From NCBI GenBank assembly GCA_018057825.1, contig JAGPCY010000026.1, forward strand, positions 1-64,000: DNA of 64,000 bases, in the 5' to 3' direction. The notes under the pieces were generated by a model. The model searched no databases. It saw nothing but the letters and a program-made list of their open reading frames with translations, and was not told where the DNA came from. This DNA comes from Kofleriaceae bacterium (GTDB taxonomy: Bacteria > Myxococcota_A > Polyangia > Haliangiales > Haliangiaceae). The translations under genes and the position numbers were made by a program. Positions 1-13,185 of the stretch are shown here, piece after piece; within the stretch, counting starts at the first letter, position 1, and each line of letters opens with the position of its first letter.

Positions 1-117
1 CTCCGCTTCGTCCTGCCGCCACGTCGCTCGGAACGTCGTTACGACCGCGTCGTCAAACGCAAGGACAGTCCCTACGCGCGTAAGTCCACGGCCCACCGGG
101 CGAAAGCCGTTAACTGA
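1..117 (+). CDS. C-terminal end of a gene, possibly an IS4-like transposase (partial)
   Basis: An open frame enters from the left edge and ends in TGA at 115-117, giving 38 residues. The segment around RVVKRKDSPYARK is very basic and resembles the C-terminal tail of IS4-family transposases as I remember it (RVVKxKxSxYxxK). The catalytic core is outside the window and no terminal inverted repeat is visible between here and the next gene, so both the assignment and the intactness of any insertion sequence are uncertain. A hexanucleotide tract starts 9 bases after the stop. Confidence 0.4.
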   Translation, partial: LRFVLPPRRSERRYDRVVKRKDSPYARKSTAHRAKAVN

Positions 118-125
118 CCGGCATT

Positions 126-194
<69 letters not shown>

Positions 195-239
195 TCGAGG
201 GGACGACGACGCTGACCGCGATGCGGTAGGCTCGGGGGC

Positions 240-1070
240 ATGACGTTGGCCCGCGAGCTCGAGGTCGCCAGCGCTCTGGCCCGCGAGGCTGGCGCGCTGG
301 TCGTGGCCATCCGCGACCGCGGGCCGGCCGCGCTGGGCGTCGAGCACAAGGCCGGCGACGAGCCGGTGACGGTCGCCGATCGCGCCGCCTCAGAGCTGAT
401 CGTCGCCGGGCTGGCCGCCGCCTTCCCCGATGACGTGATCGTCAGCGAGGAGTCGGCCGATGACCTGGCGCGGCTCGGCGCGTCGCGGGTGTGGTTCGTC
501 GATCCGATCGACGGCACCAAGGACTTCATCCGCGGCACCGAGGGCTTCGCGGTGATGATCGGCCTGTGCGTCGACGCCCGGCCGGTCGCCGGGGTGGTCT
601 TCCAGCCGACCGGCGGCCGGCTGTTCGCGGCCGCCCCCGGCCGCGGCGCCTGGGTCGAGCGCCCCGACGGCAGCGCCGGGCCGCTGACGGTGTCGACGGT
701 CGACGAGGTCGGCGCGATCCGCCTGGTCGCCTCCGCCTCGCATCGCTCGCCGATGATCGATCAGGTCAAGGGCGCGCTCGGCATCGCCAACGAACTCAAC
801 ATCGGCTCGGTCGGGCTCAAGCTGGCGCTGATCGCCGCCGGCGAGCGCGACCTCTACGTGAACCCGTTCCCCAAGTGCAAGGCCTGGGACACCTGCGCTC
901 CGGAGGCGATCCTGGTGGCGGCCGGCGGCGCCCTGACCGACACCTGGGGCGAACCTCTGCGCTACGACGAGCTCGACCTCAGCCGGCCGCGCGGGCTGGT
1001 CGGGTCGAACCGACGGGTCCACGCCGCGGCCCTGACCCGACTGGCCGCCCTGTTCCCGCGCCGATCGTGA
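240..1070 (+). CDS. Inositol-monophosphatase superfamily phosphatase (CysQ/SuhB-like)
   Basis: 276 residues, the normal length for this Mg2+/Li+-dependent phosphatase fold. Metal-binding motifs are visible in order: a SEES acidic motif near residue 65, the signature DPIDGTKDF near residue 87, and the C-terminal WD-x-CAPEAILVAAGG motif near residue 217. Members hydrolyse small phosphate esters such as inositol-1-phosphate or 3'-phosphoadenosine 5'-phosphate. The DPIDGTKDF form, with K before D, is common in CysQ-type enzymes, but the substrate cannot be fixed from sequence. The ATG at 240 is the first start after the repeat tract. The gene stands alone, 52 bases before the sigma-factor gene. 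Confidence 0.85.
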   Translation: MTLARELEVASALAREAGALVVAIRDRGPAALGVEHKAGDEPVTVADRAASELIVAGLAAAFPDDVIVSEESADDLARLGASRVWFVDPIDGTKDFIRGTEGFAVMIGLCVDARPVAGVVFQPTGGRLFAAAPGRGAWVERPDGSAGPLTVSTVDEVGAIRLVASASHRSPMIDQVKGALGIANELNIGSVGLKLALIAAGERDLYVNPFPKCKAWDTCAPEAILVAAGGALTDTWGEPLRYDELDLSRPRGLVGSNRRVHAAALTRLAALFPRRS

Positions 1071-1088
1071 CGATCGCGCGAGCGCGTG

Positions 1089-1116
1089 GGAACTTTTCGC
1101 CGGGTCGCGGGTGGAA
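1089..1116 (+). promoter_or_regulatory. Possible ECF-type promoter for the sigma/regulator pair
   Basis: GGAACTT at 1089-1095 matches the -35 element recognised by many ECF sigma factors and lies about 30 bases before the sigma-factor start. That would fit autoregulation. No convincing -10 can be picked in such GC-rich sequence, so this is only suggestive. Confidence 0.3.
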
Positions 1117-1125
1117 CCTGGGGTG

Positions 1126-1710
1126 ATGACCGCCCGCGCCGCCGTTCGCCGTCCCGCGGACGAGCTCGACGACCTGACCCTGCGGCGGGCCCAGGCCGGC
1201 GATCCCGCGGCGCTGCGGACCCTGGTCGAGCGCTACCAGCGGCCGATCTGGGATCTGTGCTGGCGGATGGCGGCCCCCATCGGCCTGGGCGATCGCGCCG
1301 AGGATCTGACCCAGGACACCTTGGTGCGGGTGTGTCGCGCGTTGCCCACCTTCGATCCGCGCGGGCCGGCGCGGCTGTCGACCTGGATCCTGACGATCGC
1401 CGCGCGCCTGGCGCTCAACGAGCTGCGGCGCCAGCGACCAGAGCCCCTGGGCGACGAGGTGATCGCGGCGAGCGCCGCCACGCCGCGCCAGCACCACGAG
1501 GCCCGCGAGGCCGGCGAGCGGATCGCCGCCGCGGTCGGCCGCCTGACCGCCGAGGCCCGGGCGGTCTTGATCCTGCGCGACGTCTACGAGCTCGATTACG
1601 AGGCGATCGCCACCGCGCTCAGCCTCGAGCTGGGCACGGTCAAGTCGCGCCTGGCCCGGGCCCGGGCTGCGGTCCGGGCCACGCTGGCCGCCGAGGGAAT
1701 GACGCCATGA
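1126..1710 (+). CDS. ECF-family RNA polymerase sigma factor
   Basis: 194 residues from the ATG at 1126; in-frame GTG codons at 1111 and 1123 are alternatives. Region 2 spans the RAQAGDPAALRTLVERYQ helix through the AEDLTQDTLVRVCRAL core-binding and -10 recognition segment. Region 4 near the C-terminus has LTAEARAVLILRDVYELDYEAIA followed by LGTVKSRLARAR, a typical -35-binding helix-turn-helix. Regions 1.1 and 3 are absent, as expected for ECF sigma factors. The stop overlaps the next ATG by 4 bases, indicating translational coupling to a membrane protein that probably acts as its regulator. Confidence 0.92.
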   Translation: MTARAAVRRPADELDDLTLRRAQAGDPAALRTLVERYQRPIWDLCWRMAAPIGLGDRAEDLTQDTLVRVCRALPTFDPRGPARLSTWILTIAARLALNELRRQRPEPLGDEVIAASAATPRQHHEAREAGERIAAAVGRLTAEARAVLILRDVYELDYEAIATALSLELGTVKSRLARARAAVRATLAAEGMTP

Positions 1711-3224
1711 GCGACGACGACGACCGCCTCGACCTGTCGGCCTGGACCGCACCACCGCCCCCCGCGGGGTTGACCGACCGCGCCCTCGATCGGCTGGACG
1801 GTCGCGCGTCGGCCCACGCCCTGCCCGACCTGGCGCCGCGCCGCCGGTGGCGGTGGGCGATCGCCGGCGCGGCCCTGGCCGCGGCCGCCTTCGCTGGGGC
1901 GATCGTGGCGTCGCGCACACCGACGCGGGGCGCCGGCGCCGGGGGCGTCACCGCCACCGCGGCGACCGCGGTCGAGCTCGCCGACGGCGTCGAGGCGCTG
2001 ATCGAGGCCGGGGCGACGATCACCTGGACCACCGACGGCGAGGTCGTGCGGATCGCGCACCAGGCCGGCGTCGTCACCTACCGCCAGCGCGGCGCGCGCC
2101 GCCTGGCCATCACCACCCCGGCCGCGACGCTGTCGTCGGCCCGCGCCACCTTTCGCGTGGAGGCTCCCATGAACCGCACCCTCATCGCCGGCGCTGCCGT
2201 CGGGCTGGCCGGCGTCGTCGCCATCATCGTCTACGACGGCTCGGTCGAGGCCAAGCGCCCGGCCGGCGACGCCGAGACCCTGCGCCCCGGCGGCGAGACC
2301 CGCCTGGCGATCGCCCCGACCCCGACCGACCGCCCCGACCGTCCTCGACCGACGGCGGTGGTCGCCGCGGCGGTCGACCGCGCGCGCCGCGCCGAGGTGG
2401 CCCAGGCGATCGCGGCGGCGCGGTCCCGGCCGGCGGGCGCGGCGCCGCTCGGGTCGGCCGGCGCGGCCGTCGTCGGCACGGCGCCACCGGTCGACGACGC
2501 GACCCCCGGCGAGCTGACCAAGGACGAGATCCGCGCCGGCGTGCGCGAGGTCGTCCCGCTCATCACCGAATGCTACGAGCTCGAACTCGCGAAGGATCCG
2601 ACGGCGCGGGAGGCCACGGTCAAGGCGCGCTTCACGATCGACAGCGCCGCCGACGTCGGCACGGTGGTGACGGTCGGCGACCTGGCGATCGACGGACGCC
2701 TGGGCGCGTCGACCGAGTTCCGCGACTGCATGACGGCGACCCTCGAAGCGGTGGTGCTGCCACCCCTGGGCGACGGCGGCTCCCTCGAGGTGAACTACCC
2801 GTTCGTCTTCCGCGCCAGCGACGACGACGAAGGGGAGCCACCGACGCCGGCGGCCGCCGCGCCGCCGGACGCGCCCCGGCCCACGCCGGCGGGGTCGCGC
2901 GCGACTGCCCCGCAGAAGCCGGCCGACGGGGCCGCGAAGCCGGCCAACGGGGCCACCACCGCGGACCTCACCAGCGCCGCGACCGAGGCCGCGCTCAACG
3001 CGCAGTGGGGTCGCGCCCTCGAGCTCGCCCAGGCCGGGCTCGCCGCCGGCGGCTCGGAGACCGATCGCTCGAAGCTAGTCAACATCGGCGCGCTGGCGGC
3101 GTGTCGGATCCGTCGCTACGACGAGGCGCGGGCGTTCTACCGCCTGGCCAAGCCGGCGCAGCAGCGGGTGATCGAGCAGGCGTGCCTGCAGGCCTCGAAC
3201 GGCGCGTTCACGCCGGCGCAGTAG
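1707..3224 (+). CDS. Membrane regulator: FecR-like segment plus AgmX/PglI-like C-terminal domain (putative anti-sigma)
   Basis: 505 residues starting at the ATG that overlaps the sigma-factor stop. Visible in order: an acidic cytoplasmic N-terminus of about 45 residues, a transmembrane helix at about 50-68, a FecR-like beta region at about 85-205 containing a second hydrophobic run near 158-177, an Ala/Pro-rich linker, a domain with the pattern ITECYELEL...FRDCMTATLEAVVLPPLGDGG...YPFVF (about 270-370) typical of the myxobacterial AgmX/PglI C-terminal TonB-like fold, another Pro/Ala linker, and a TPR-like helical end. The coupling suggests it senses periplasmic state and controls the sigma factor. 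That function is inferred from context; the N-terminus has no classical zinc anti-sigma motif. Confidence 0.6.
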   Translation: MSDDDDRLDLSAWTAPPPPAGLTDRALDRLDGRASAHALPDLAPRRRWRWAIAGAALAAAAFAGAIVASRTPTRGAGAGGVTATAATAVELADGVEALIEAGATITWTTDGEVVRIAHQAGVVTYRQRGARRLAITTPAATLSSARATFRVEAPMNRTLIAGAAVGLAGVVAIIVYDGSVEAKRPAGDAETLRPGGETRLAIAPTPTDRPDRPRPTAVVAAAVDRARRAEVAQAIAAARSRPAGAAPLGSAGAAVVGTAPPVDDATPGELTKDEIRAGVREVVPLITECYELELAKDPTAREATVKARFTIDSAADVGTVVTVGDLAIDGRLGASTEFRDCMTATLEAVVLPPLGDGGSLEVNYPFVFRASDDDEGEPPTPAAAAPPDAPRPTPAGSRATAPQKPADGAAKPANGATTADLTSAATEAALNAQWGRALELAQAGLAAGGSETDRSKLVNIGALAACRIRRYDEARAFYRLAKPAQQRVIEQACLQASNGAFTPAQ

Positions 3225-3230
3225 GGCACC

Positions 3231-3368
3231 GAGACCGAGACCGAGGCCGAGACCGAGACCGAGACCGAGGCCGAGACCGAGGCCGAGACCGAGACCGAGA
3301 CCGAGACCGAGGCCGAGGCCGAGGCCGAGACCGAGGCCGAGACCGAGACCGAGACCGAGACCGAGGCT
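3231..3368. repeat. Intergenic hexanucleotide tract between converging genes
   Basis: About 23 imperfect copies of CCGAGA/CCGAGG, purine-rich on the + strand, fill nearly the whole gap between the + strand stop at 3224 and the minus-strand stop at 3375-3377. Confidence 0.95.
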
Positions 3369-3374
3369 GAGGCG

Positions 3375-6220
<2,846 letters not shown>

Positions 6221-6301
6221 CGCCAAACTATAGTCGGGCGGCGCCGAGGCGCCCGTGTCGGCCGGCGAGTTTCGTCGGCGATCCGCCGCCGCGGAGGTCG
6301 C

Positions 6302-6922
<621 letters not shown>

Positions 6923-6959
6923 GGGCGGGAGCACGCTAGCACGGCGCCGCGGTCAGCGG

Positions 6960-8732
6960 TCAGCGGCGGGGCGGGCCCTTGCGCGCACCGCCGGTCGGGC
7001 GGCCACCGGCGGGACGGCCGCCGCTCGTGGGACGGCCGCCGCTCGTGGGACGGCCGCCGCTCGACGGGCGACCACCGGCCGATGGACGACCGGCGCTCGT
7101 GGGACGGCCGCCGCTCGTGGGACGGCCGCCGCTCGTGGGACGGCCGCCGCTCGACGGGCGACCACCGGCCGATGGACGACCGGCGCTCGGACGACCGGCG
7201 CTTGGACGATCGCCGTAGCCCCCGGCCGACGGACGGCCACCGGCCGACGGACGACCGCCGCTCGACGGGCGACCTGCGCTCGGACGATCGCCGTAGCCGC
7301 CAGACGACGGACGGCCGCCGCTCGACGGGCGACCTGCGCTCGACGGGCGACCTGCGCTCGGACGATCGCCGTAGCCACCGGCCGACGGACGGCCGCCGCT
7401 CGACGGGCGACCAGCGCTCGGACGATCGCCGTAGCCACCGGCCGACGGACGACCGCCACTCGACGGGCGACCACCACTCGACGGGCGACCTGCGCTCGGA
7501 CGATCGCCGTAGCCGCCGGCCGACGGACGGCCGCCGCTCGACGGGCGACCTGCGCTCGGACGATCGCCGTAGCCGCCGGCCGACGGACGGCCGCCGCTGG
7601 ACGGGCGACCACCGCTCGACGGACGACCTGCGCTCGGACGATCGCCGTAGCCGCCGCCCGACGGGCGACCGCCGCTGGACGGACGCCCACCGCTCGACGG
7701 ACGACCGCCACTCGGACGATCGCCGTAGCCGCCCCGCGCCGGGGGACCGGACCGCGGACGCTCGTCGCGCTCGAACCGCTCGCCGCCCCGGCTCGGGCCC
7801 CGCCCGCGGCTGACCGCGAGCTGACGCTCGAAGACGGACTCGTCCTCGTCGTCGTCCTCGAACGCCGCCCGCTGCCCGGCCTGGGTGATGGCGCGATTGG
7901 CCTCGTGCTCGGCCATGGCGGCGGCGCGCTGGGCCCGCGGCCGATCGGTGTCCTCGCGCTTCGCGGTCCACGCGCCGCGCGCGCCGGCGCTGCGATCGAG
8001 GCCGACCAGCTCGCGCAGCTCGTTCAGCTCGGCCTGGGTCAACTCGCGCGCGTCGCCGATGCGCAGGCCATGGAACGTCAGGTTGGCGAAGGCCACCCGC
8101 TGGAGCTTCTGCACCCGGTGGCCCAGGGCCTCGACCATGCGGTGGATCTGCCGCGACTTGCCCTCGGTCAGGGTGAAGGCCAGCCAGGGGTGCTTGCTGT
8201 CGGCCGGCAGCACCTCGACCTCGGCCGGGGCGGTGACGGTGCCGTCGTCGAGGGTGACGCCCTCGCGCAGCCGGGCCAGCTCGCCGGGCCGGAGCTGCGT
8301 GTCGACCTTGACGTGGTAGGTCTTGGGGACGTGGGAGCCCGGGGCCAGGAGCTTGGCCGCCAGCTCGCCGTCGTTGGTGAGCAGGAGCACGCCCTCGCTG
8401 TAGAAGTCGAGGCGCCCCACCGGCGCCACCGGCACCGGCAGGTTGGGCAGGTAGTCCATCACCGTCGGGCGACCGCGATCGTCGGTGACCGCGGTGATGC
8501 ACGCCTTCGGCTTGTTGAGGAGCACGTAGAAGTGCTCCTGGGGCGCCACCGGTTCGCCGTCGACCTGGACGTTGGCGGTGGCCGGGTCGACCTTGGTGCC
8601 GAGCTCGGTCACGACCACGCCGTCGACGGTGACCCGGCCGGAGGTGATCAGCTCCTCGGCCTTGCGGCGCGCGGCGATGCCGGCCTGGGCGATGAAGCGC
8701 TGGAGGCGCACGAGCGGTTTGGACGTGGCCAT
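6960..8732 (-). CDS. RluB-like pseudouridine synthase with long Arg/Gly/Ser/Pro repeat tail
   Basis: 590 residues, about twice the usual length. An S4 RNA-binding domain (about 7-60, [21 protein letters not shown]) precedes the RsuA/RluB catalytic domain (about 65-240), with catalytic Asp109 in GRLDFYSEG and the motif [10 protein letters not shown]. Such enzymes isomerise a uridine in 16S or 23S rRNA. After a linker, roughly residues 330-590 are a low-complexity basic tail with eight GYGDRP modules separated by [12 protein letters not shown] repeats, suggestive of RNA binding or phase separation. The start overlaps the scpB stop by one base (TGATG). The site specificity is not determinable here. 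Confidence 0.85.
   Translation of the reverse strand: MATSKPLVRLQRFIAQAGIAARRKAEELITSGRVTVDGVVVTELGTKVDPATANVQVDGEPVAPQEHFYVLLNKPKACITAVTDDRGRPTVMDYLPNLPVPVAPVGRLDFYSEGVLLLTNDGELAAKLLAPGSHVPKTYHVKVDTQLRPGELARLREGVTLDDGTVTAPAEVEVLPADSKHPWLAFTLTEGKSRQIHRMVEALGHRVQKLQRVAFANLTFHGLRIGDARELTQAELNELRELVGLDRSAGARGAWTAKREDTDRPRAQRAAAMAEHEANRAITQAGQRAAFEDDDEDESVFERQLAVSRGRGPSRGGERFERDERPRSGPPARGGYGDRPSGGRPSSGGRPSSGGRPSGGGYGDRPSAGRPSSGGRPSSGGRPSAGGYGDRPSAGRPSSGGRPSAGGYGDRPSAGRPSSGGRPSSGGRPSAGGYGDRPSAGRPSSGGRPSAGGYGDRPSAGRPSSAGRPSSGGRPSSGGYGDRPSAGRPSSGGRPSAGGRPSAGGYGDRPSAGRPSAGRPSAGGRPSSGGRPTSGGRPTSGGRPTSAGRPSAGGRPSSGGRPTSGGRPTSGGRPAGGRPTGGARKGPPRR
7000..7735 (-). repeat. Tandem DNA repeats encoding the RGSP tail of the RluB-like protein
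   Basis: Imperfect direct repeats with 12- to 15-bp subunits and a longer unit marked by the GATCGCCGTAGCC module (GYGD on the coding strand), present about eight times. Copies are near-identical within the region, pointing to slippage or unequal recombination. In-frame variation of tail length between strains is expected. Confidence 0.9.
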
Positions 8733-10522
8733 CAGTAGTTCTCGTCGTCAGGGTTTGCGATCAACGCGTCGTCAGGATCGGGGCTCCCGAGCACACCTTC
8801 GAGGGAGGCGTCGAGGTCGACGCCCGACTCCGGCGCGGCCGGCAGCGGGTCGAGCTCATCGGGTTCCTCGGCGGGCGGGTCGGGGACCAGGTGCACCACC
8901 GGCTCATCGCTCACCGCCGGGTCCTCGGCGAGCGCGTCGTCGATCGGAGCGTCGTCGATCGGAGCGTCGTCGATCGAAGCGTCCTCGACCGGCGCGTCCT
9001 CGACCGGCGCGTCCTCGACCGGCGCGTCGTCGATCGGAGCGTCGTCGATCGGAGCGTCCTCGATCGGAGCGTCGTCGATCGGCGCGTCCTCGACCGGAGC
9101 GTCCTCGACCGGAGCGTCGTCGACCGGAGCGTCCTCGATCGGCGCGTCCTCGATCGGCGCGTCCTCGACCGGCGCGTCCTCGACCGGCGCGTCCTCGATC
9201 GGCGCGTCCTCGACCGGAGCGTCCTCGGCCGGCGCGTCCTCGACCGGCGCGTCCTCGACCGGCGCGTCCTCGATCGGCGCGTCCTCGACGGGCTCGTCCT
9301 CGACGGGCGCCTCTGCGACCGCCGCGCCCTCGACCGCCGCCTCCTCGACCGCCGCGCCGTCGACCGCCGCGCCATCGACCGTCGCGCCGTCGGTCATCGC
9401 CGCGATCAGCTCGGCGTCCGACGCGCCGCTGGTCGAGCGGGCCGGCGGCACCTCGAGCCCCATCCGCGCCACCACGCCGCGGCTCTCCTCGGACAGCTCG
9501 CTGTACTCGCGCAGGGTCGGCAGCTCGCGCAGATCGTTCAGGCTGAAGAAGTCGAGGAACTCCTTGGTCGTGCCGTACAAGAGCGGCCGGCCGACCTCCT
9601 CGCGCTTGCCCAGGATGCGGATCAGGCTGCGATCGAGCAGGAGCTTGAGCGTCGCCCCCGAGTCGACGCCGCGGATCTGATCGATCTCGGGGCGGGTGAT
9701 CGGCTGGCGGTAGGCGACGATGGCCAGGGTCTCGAGCTGGGCGCGCGACAGCCGGACCGGGCGACCGGCGATCAGCTGCTGGACCCACGGCGAGTACCCC
9801 GAATGGGTGCGCAGCGAGTAGCCCCCCGACACCGAGGACACCACGATGCCGGAGTCGGCCCGCGCCGCAGCCAGGCGCTCGAGGGCGGCGGCGATGCGGG
9901 CGGTGTCCGAGACCCGGGTGAGCTGACGCAGCCGGGCGATCGTGAGCGGCCGATCGGCCGCGAACAGGAGCGCCTCGATCAGCGCGCCGAACCGCTGATC
10001 GTCGAGCTGCGCGGCCTGGGCCGCCATCGGGCTGACGGCGTCCTCGGGATCGAGCTCGTCGTCGCCCGGCTCGCCGTCGAGGTCATCGTCGCCGACGGGC
10101 GCGTCAGCCGGCCCATCGCCGGGGACCTCATCGCCGGGGACCTCATCGCCGGGGACCTCGCCCGCGGGCTCCTCCCCCGCCGGGACCTCGTCGCCGGGAA
10201 CCTCGCCCGCCAGCTCCTCGCCCGCGAGCTCCTCGCCCGCGAGCTCCTCGCCCGCCGGCTCCTGCCCCGCCCGCTCCTCGCCCGCCGAGACCTCGTCCAC
10301 CGCGGCCCCATCGGCCGCGCCGTCCGCCGCCCGAGCCTCGCCGTCGCCCGCCCCGACCGCTCCGCCCACGTCGGCTCCCGCGGCCGCGCGGTCGTCGGTC
10401 GTCGCAGGCCCCGCCGGGGCCGCCTCGCCGTCCGTGATCTCCACGCCGGCGCCAGCGGCCACCGCCGCCAGGGCGTCGCGCTCGGCCGCCCCGCGGGTCT
10501 TCTTCTTCTTGCTCCGGCTCAC
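8732..10522 (-). CDS. scpB: Segregation and condensation protein B with acidic repeat extensions
   Basis: 596 residues from a GTG at 10522, about three times the usual ScpB size. The conserved winged-helix core lies near residues 170-350 ([21 protein letters not shown]; then [20 protein letters not shown] and [18 protein letters not shown]). It binds ScpA/kleisin in the SMC complex that compacts and segregates chromosomes. The N-terminal extension has pentapeptide repeats such as AGEEL and GDEVP. The C-terminal extension has about 25 copies of [15 protein letters not shown]. Both are strongly acidic. It follows scpA by 123 bases and is coupled to the RluB-like gene. Confidence 0.92.
   Translation of the reverse strand: MSRSKKKKTRGAAERDALAAVAAGAGVEITDGEAAPAGPATTDDRAAAGADVGGAVGAGDGEARAADGAADGAAVDEVSAGEERAGQEPAGEELAGEELAGEELAGEVPGDEVPAGEEPAGEVPGDEVPGDEVPGDGPADAPVGDDDLDGEPGDDELDPEDAVSPMAAQAAQLDDQRFGALIEALLFAADRPLTIARLRQLTRVSDTARIAAALERLAAARADSGIVVSSVSGGYSLRTHSGYSPWVQQLIAGRPVRLSRAQLETLAIVAYRQPITRPEIDQIRGVDSGATLKLLLDRSLIRILGKREEVGRPLLYGTTKEFLDFFSLNDLRELPTLREYSELSEESRGVVARMGLEVPPARSTSGASDAELIAAMTDGATVDGAAVDGAAVEEAAVEGAAVAEAPVEDEPVEDAPIEDAPVEDAPVEDAPAEDAPVEDAPIEDAPVEDAPVEDAPIEDAPIEDAPVDDAPVEDAPVEDAPIDDAPIEDAPIDDAPIDDAPVEDAPVEDAPVEDASIDDAPIDDAPIDDALAEDPAVSDEPVVHLVPDPPAEEPDELDPLPAAPESGVDLDASLEGVLGSPDPDDALIANPDDENY
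8931..9300 (-). repeat. 15-bp tandem repeat encoding the acidic PVEDA tail of ScpB
   Basis: About 24 to 26 head-to-tail copies of a 15-bp unit with only a few variable positions, kept in frame over about 370 bp. Confidence 0.92.
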
Positions 10523-10620
10523 GGTCGGTCGCGCTTTTAGCGCACTGGCCGACCGAGCGAAACCCCCGGGGCCCCCTGATCGGGGTCGCGCCGGCCCCCC
10601 GGCGGTCCCGCGCCGCCGCC

Positions 10621-10666
10621 CGTCACCGGTACTCGTCGGACCCCGTCACCGGTACTCGTCGGACCC
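10621..10666. repeat. 23-bp direct duplication at the scpA 3' end
   Basis: Positions 10621-10643 and 10644-10666 are identical. The right copy contains the scpA stop and last codons; the left copy repeats them outside the gene. Confidence 0.95.
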
Positions 10667-11479
10667 GGCCACCGTCCGCGCCACCGCCTCGCGCAGGTCG
10701 GTCGCCACCCGGGCGATGAAGATCTCGAGGTCGCCCTCGTCCTGGCGGATCGCGATGAGGCGCAGCTTGGCCATCTCGAGCACGGCCAGGAGCGTGACCA
10801 CCGCCTCGTGCTTGATCTCGGCGTAGGTCATCTCGACGTCGGGCCGGGCGAACCGGAACATCGACGTGAACGTGAACTCGCCCTCGCGCTCGAGGCGATC
10901 GGTCAGCTCGCTGATCCGCTGGCTGACGCTCAGCCGATCGATCAGCACGTTGTGCGTGACCTTGATCTTGGCCGCCCGCATCAGGCGGTCGAGGGCCTCG
11001 ATCAGCTTGTGGACCGGGAACGGCGCCAGCGGCGCCACCGCCCCGGGGTCGATGCCGTCGGCGACCGCGTCCTCGAGGGACGAGCCGCGGCCCCAGACGT
11101 TGCGACCGACCACCGGCCGATCGCCGAGGCGGTTGGCCGCCTCCTTGAACTTCTGGTACTCGAGCAGGCGCTTGATCAGCTCGGCCCGGGTGTCGATCTC
11201 CTCGAGCGGGGCGTCTTCATCCGTCTCCTCGACCGGCTCGGGCTCGGGGTTGGGCAGAAGCTCGCGCGACTTCAGGTGGCACAGGGTCGCCGCCATCACC
11301 AGGTACTCGCCGGCGACGTCGATGTCGAGGCGCTGCATGGCGTCGAGGTACTCGAGGTACTTCTGGGTGATGAAGGCGATCGGGATGTCGAGGATCTCGA
11401 GCTCGTGCTTGCGCACCAGGTGCAAGAGCAGGTCGAGGGGGCCCTCGAACACGTCGATCGCGATCTGGTAGTTCGCCAC
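10646..11479 (-). CDS. scpA: Segregation and condensation protein A (kleisin)
   Basis: 277 residues, normal length. Starts at the GTG at 11479, just after the stop of the upstream protease gene; the product then reads [22 protein letters not shown], the hallmark ScpA N-terminus that binds the SMC neck. The acidic linker [19 protein letters not shown] (about 85-105) and the C-terminal winged helix ([24 protein letters not shown]) that contacts the SMC head are both present. Forms the SMC-ScpA-ScpB condensin with the next gene. Confidence 0.95.
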   Translation of the reverse strand: MANYQIAIDVFEGPLDLLLHLVRKHELEILDIPIAFITQKYLEYLDAMQRLDIDVAGEYLVMAATLCHLKSRELLPNPEPEPVEETDEDAPLEEIDTRAELIKRLLEYQKFKEAANRLGDRPVVGRNVWGRGSSLEDAVADGIDPGAVAPLAPFPVHKLIEALDRLMRAAKIKVTHNVLIDRLSVSQRISELTDRLEREGEFTFTSMFRFARPDVEMTYAEIKHEAVVTLLAVLEMAKLRLIAIRQDEGDLEIFIARVATDLREAVARTVAGSDEYR

Positions 11480-11481
11480 GA

Positions 11482-12144
11482 TCAGCCCAGGCCCGCGATC
11501 GTGCCGAGCGCCGCGTAGAGCTTGAGCGTCATCCACGCCGCCGGCGTCGAGACCAGCTTGCCGAACGCCGGGATCAGCATGAAGGCCAGGACCACGAACG
11601 GCGCGTAGCGCGCGTACTCGTCGTAGCCGCGGACCCACGACCGCGGGATGAGCCCGCGCGCCACCGAGCCACCGTCGAGGGGCGCCGCCGGGATCAGGTT
11701 GAAGAAGAACAGGATGAAGTTGAGGAAGACCGCCATCATGAGGACGTCGGAGAAGCGGTCGTGCATGGCCATGACGCCGGCCTTGACCAGCACCATGTGC
11801 AGGGTCACGACCATCGCCGCCAGGACCACGTTCATCGCCGGGCCCGCGAAGGCGATCAGCAGGCGCTTCTTGCGATCGTGGGTGGTGTGCTCGACCGGCT
11901 TGCCCCAGGCGAAGCCGACGTAGCCGGTCGAGAACAGGAACACCGCGGGCAGGAGCAGCGTGCCGATCGGGTCGGCGTGGGCCAGAGGGTTCAGGGTCAC
12001 CCGCCCCTGCATGGCCGGCAGGCGGTCGCCGAGGCGGTTGGCCATCCAGGCGTGGCCGAACTCATGGACGGCCACCGACAGGATCAGCATGACCATGCCC
12101 TGCACCACGACCTGGAGGAGGTGGGGGGTCAACTCGGCGTTCAC
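11482..12144 (-). CDS. Site-2-type intramembrane metalloprotease (M50)
   Basis: 220 residues from a GTG at 12144. Zinc motif HEFGH at residues 27-31 lies in the first hydrophobic helix and the third ligand motif NLIPAAPLDGG lies about 130 residues later. Several further hydrophobic segments indicate about five to six membrane spans. No PDZ domain, so this is the short rhomboid-sized M50 class often found beside scpA and xer genes. Its substrate is unknown. It sits 45 bases after xerD and 2 bases before scpA. Confidence 0.9.
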   Translation of the reverse strand: MNAELTPHLLQVVVQGMVMLILSVAVHEFGHAWMANRLGDRLPAMQGRVTLNPLAHADPIGTLLLPAVFLFSTGYVGFAWGKPVEHTTHDRKKRLLIAFAGPAMNVVLAAMVVTLHMVLVKAGVMAMHDRFSDVLMMAVFLNFILFFFNLIPAAPLDGGSVARGLIPRSWVRGYDEYARYAPFVVLAFMLIPAFGKLVSTPAAWMTLKLYAALGTIAGLG

Positions 12145-12189
12145 CTGGCGCACTATGGCCGGTGGCGCGGGTCGCCGCAAGCGCCGCGG

Positions 12190-13107
<918 letters not shown>

Positions 13108-13185
13108 GGCGCGATCGCACCGCGCCTGCGCGCCGCGGGCAAGTATTCGTGCGGCGCGCCGACGCTTCGCGCTACGATCGCGGCG

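Noticed and set aside
7000-7735. 13-base identity GGCCGCCGCTCGA between rluB tail repeats and the CRISPR repeat reverse complement
   Set aside because: It is explained by GC-rich Arg/Gly/Ser codons; the match does not extend to the second stem arm or the repeat ends.
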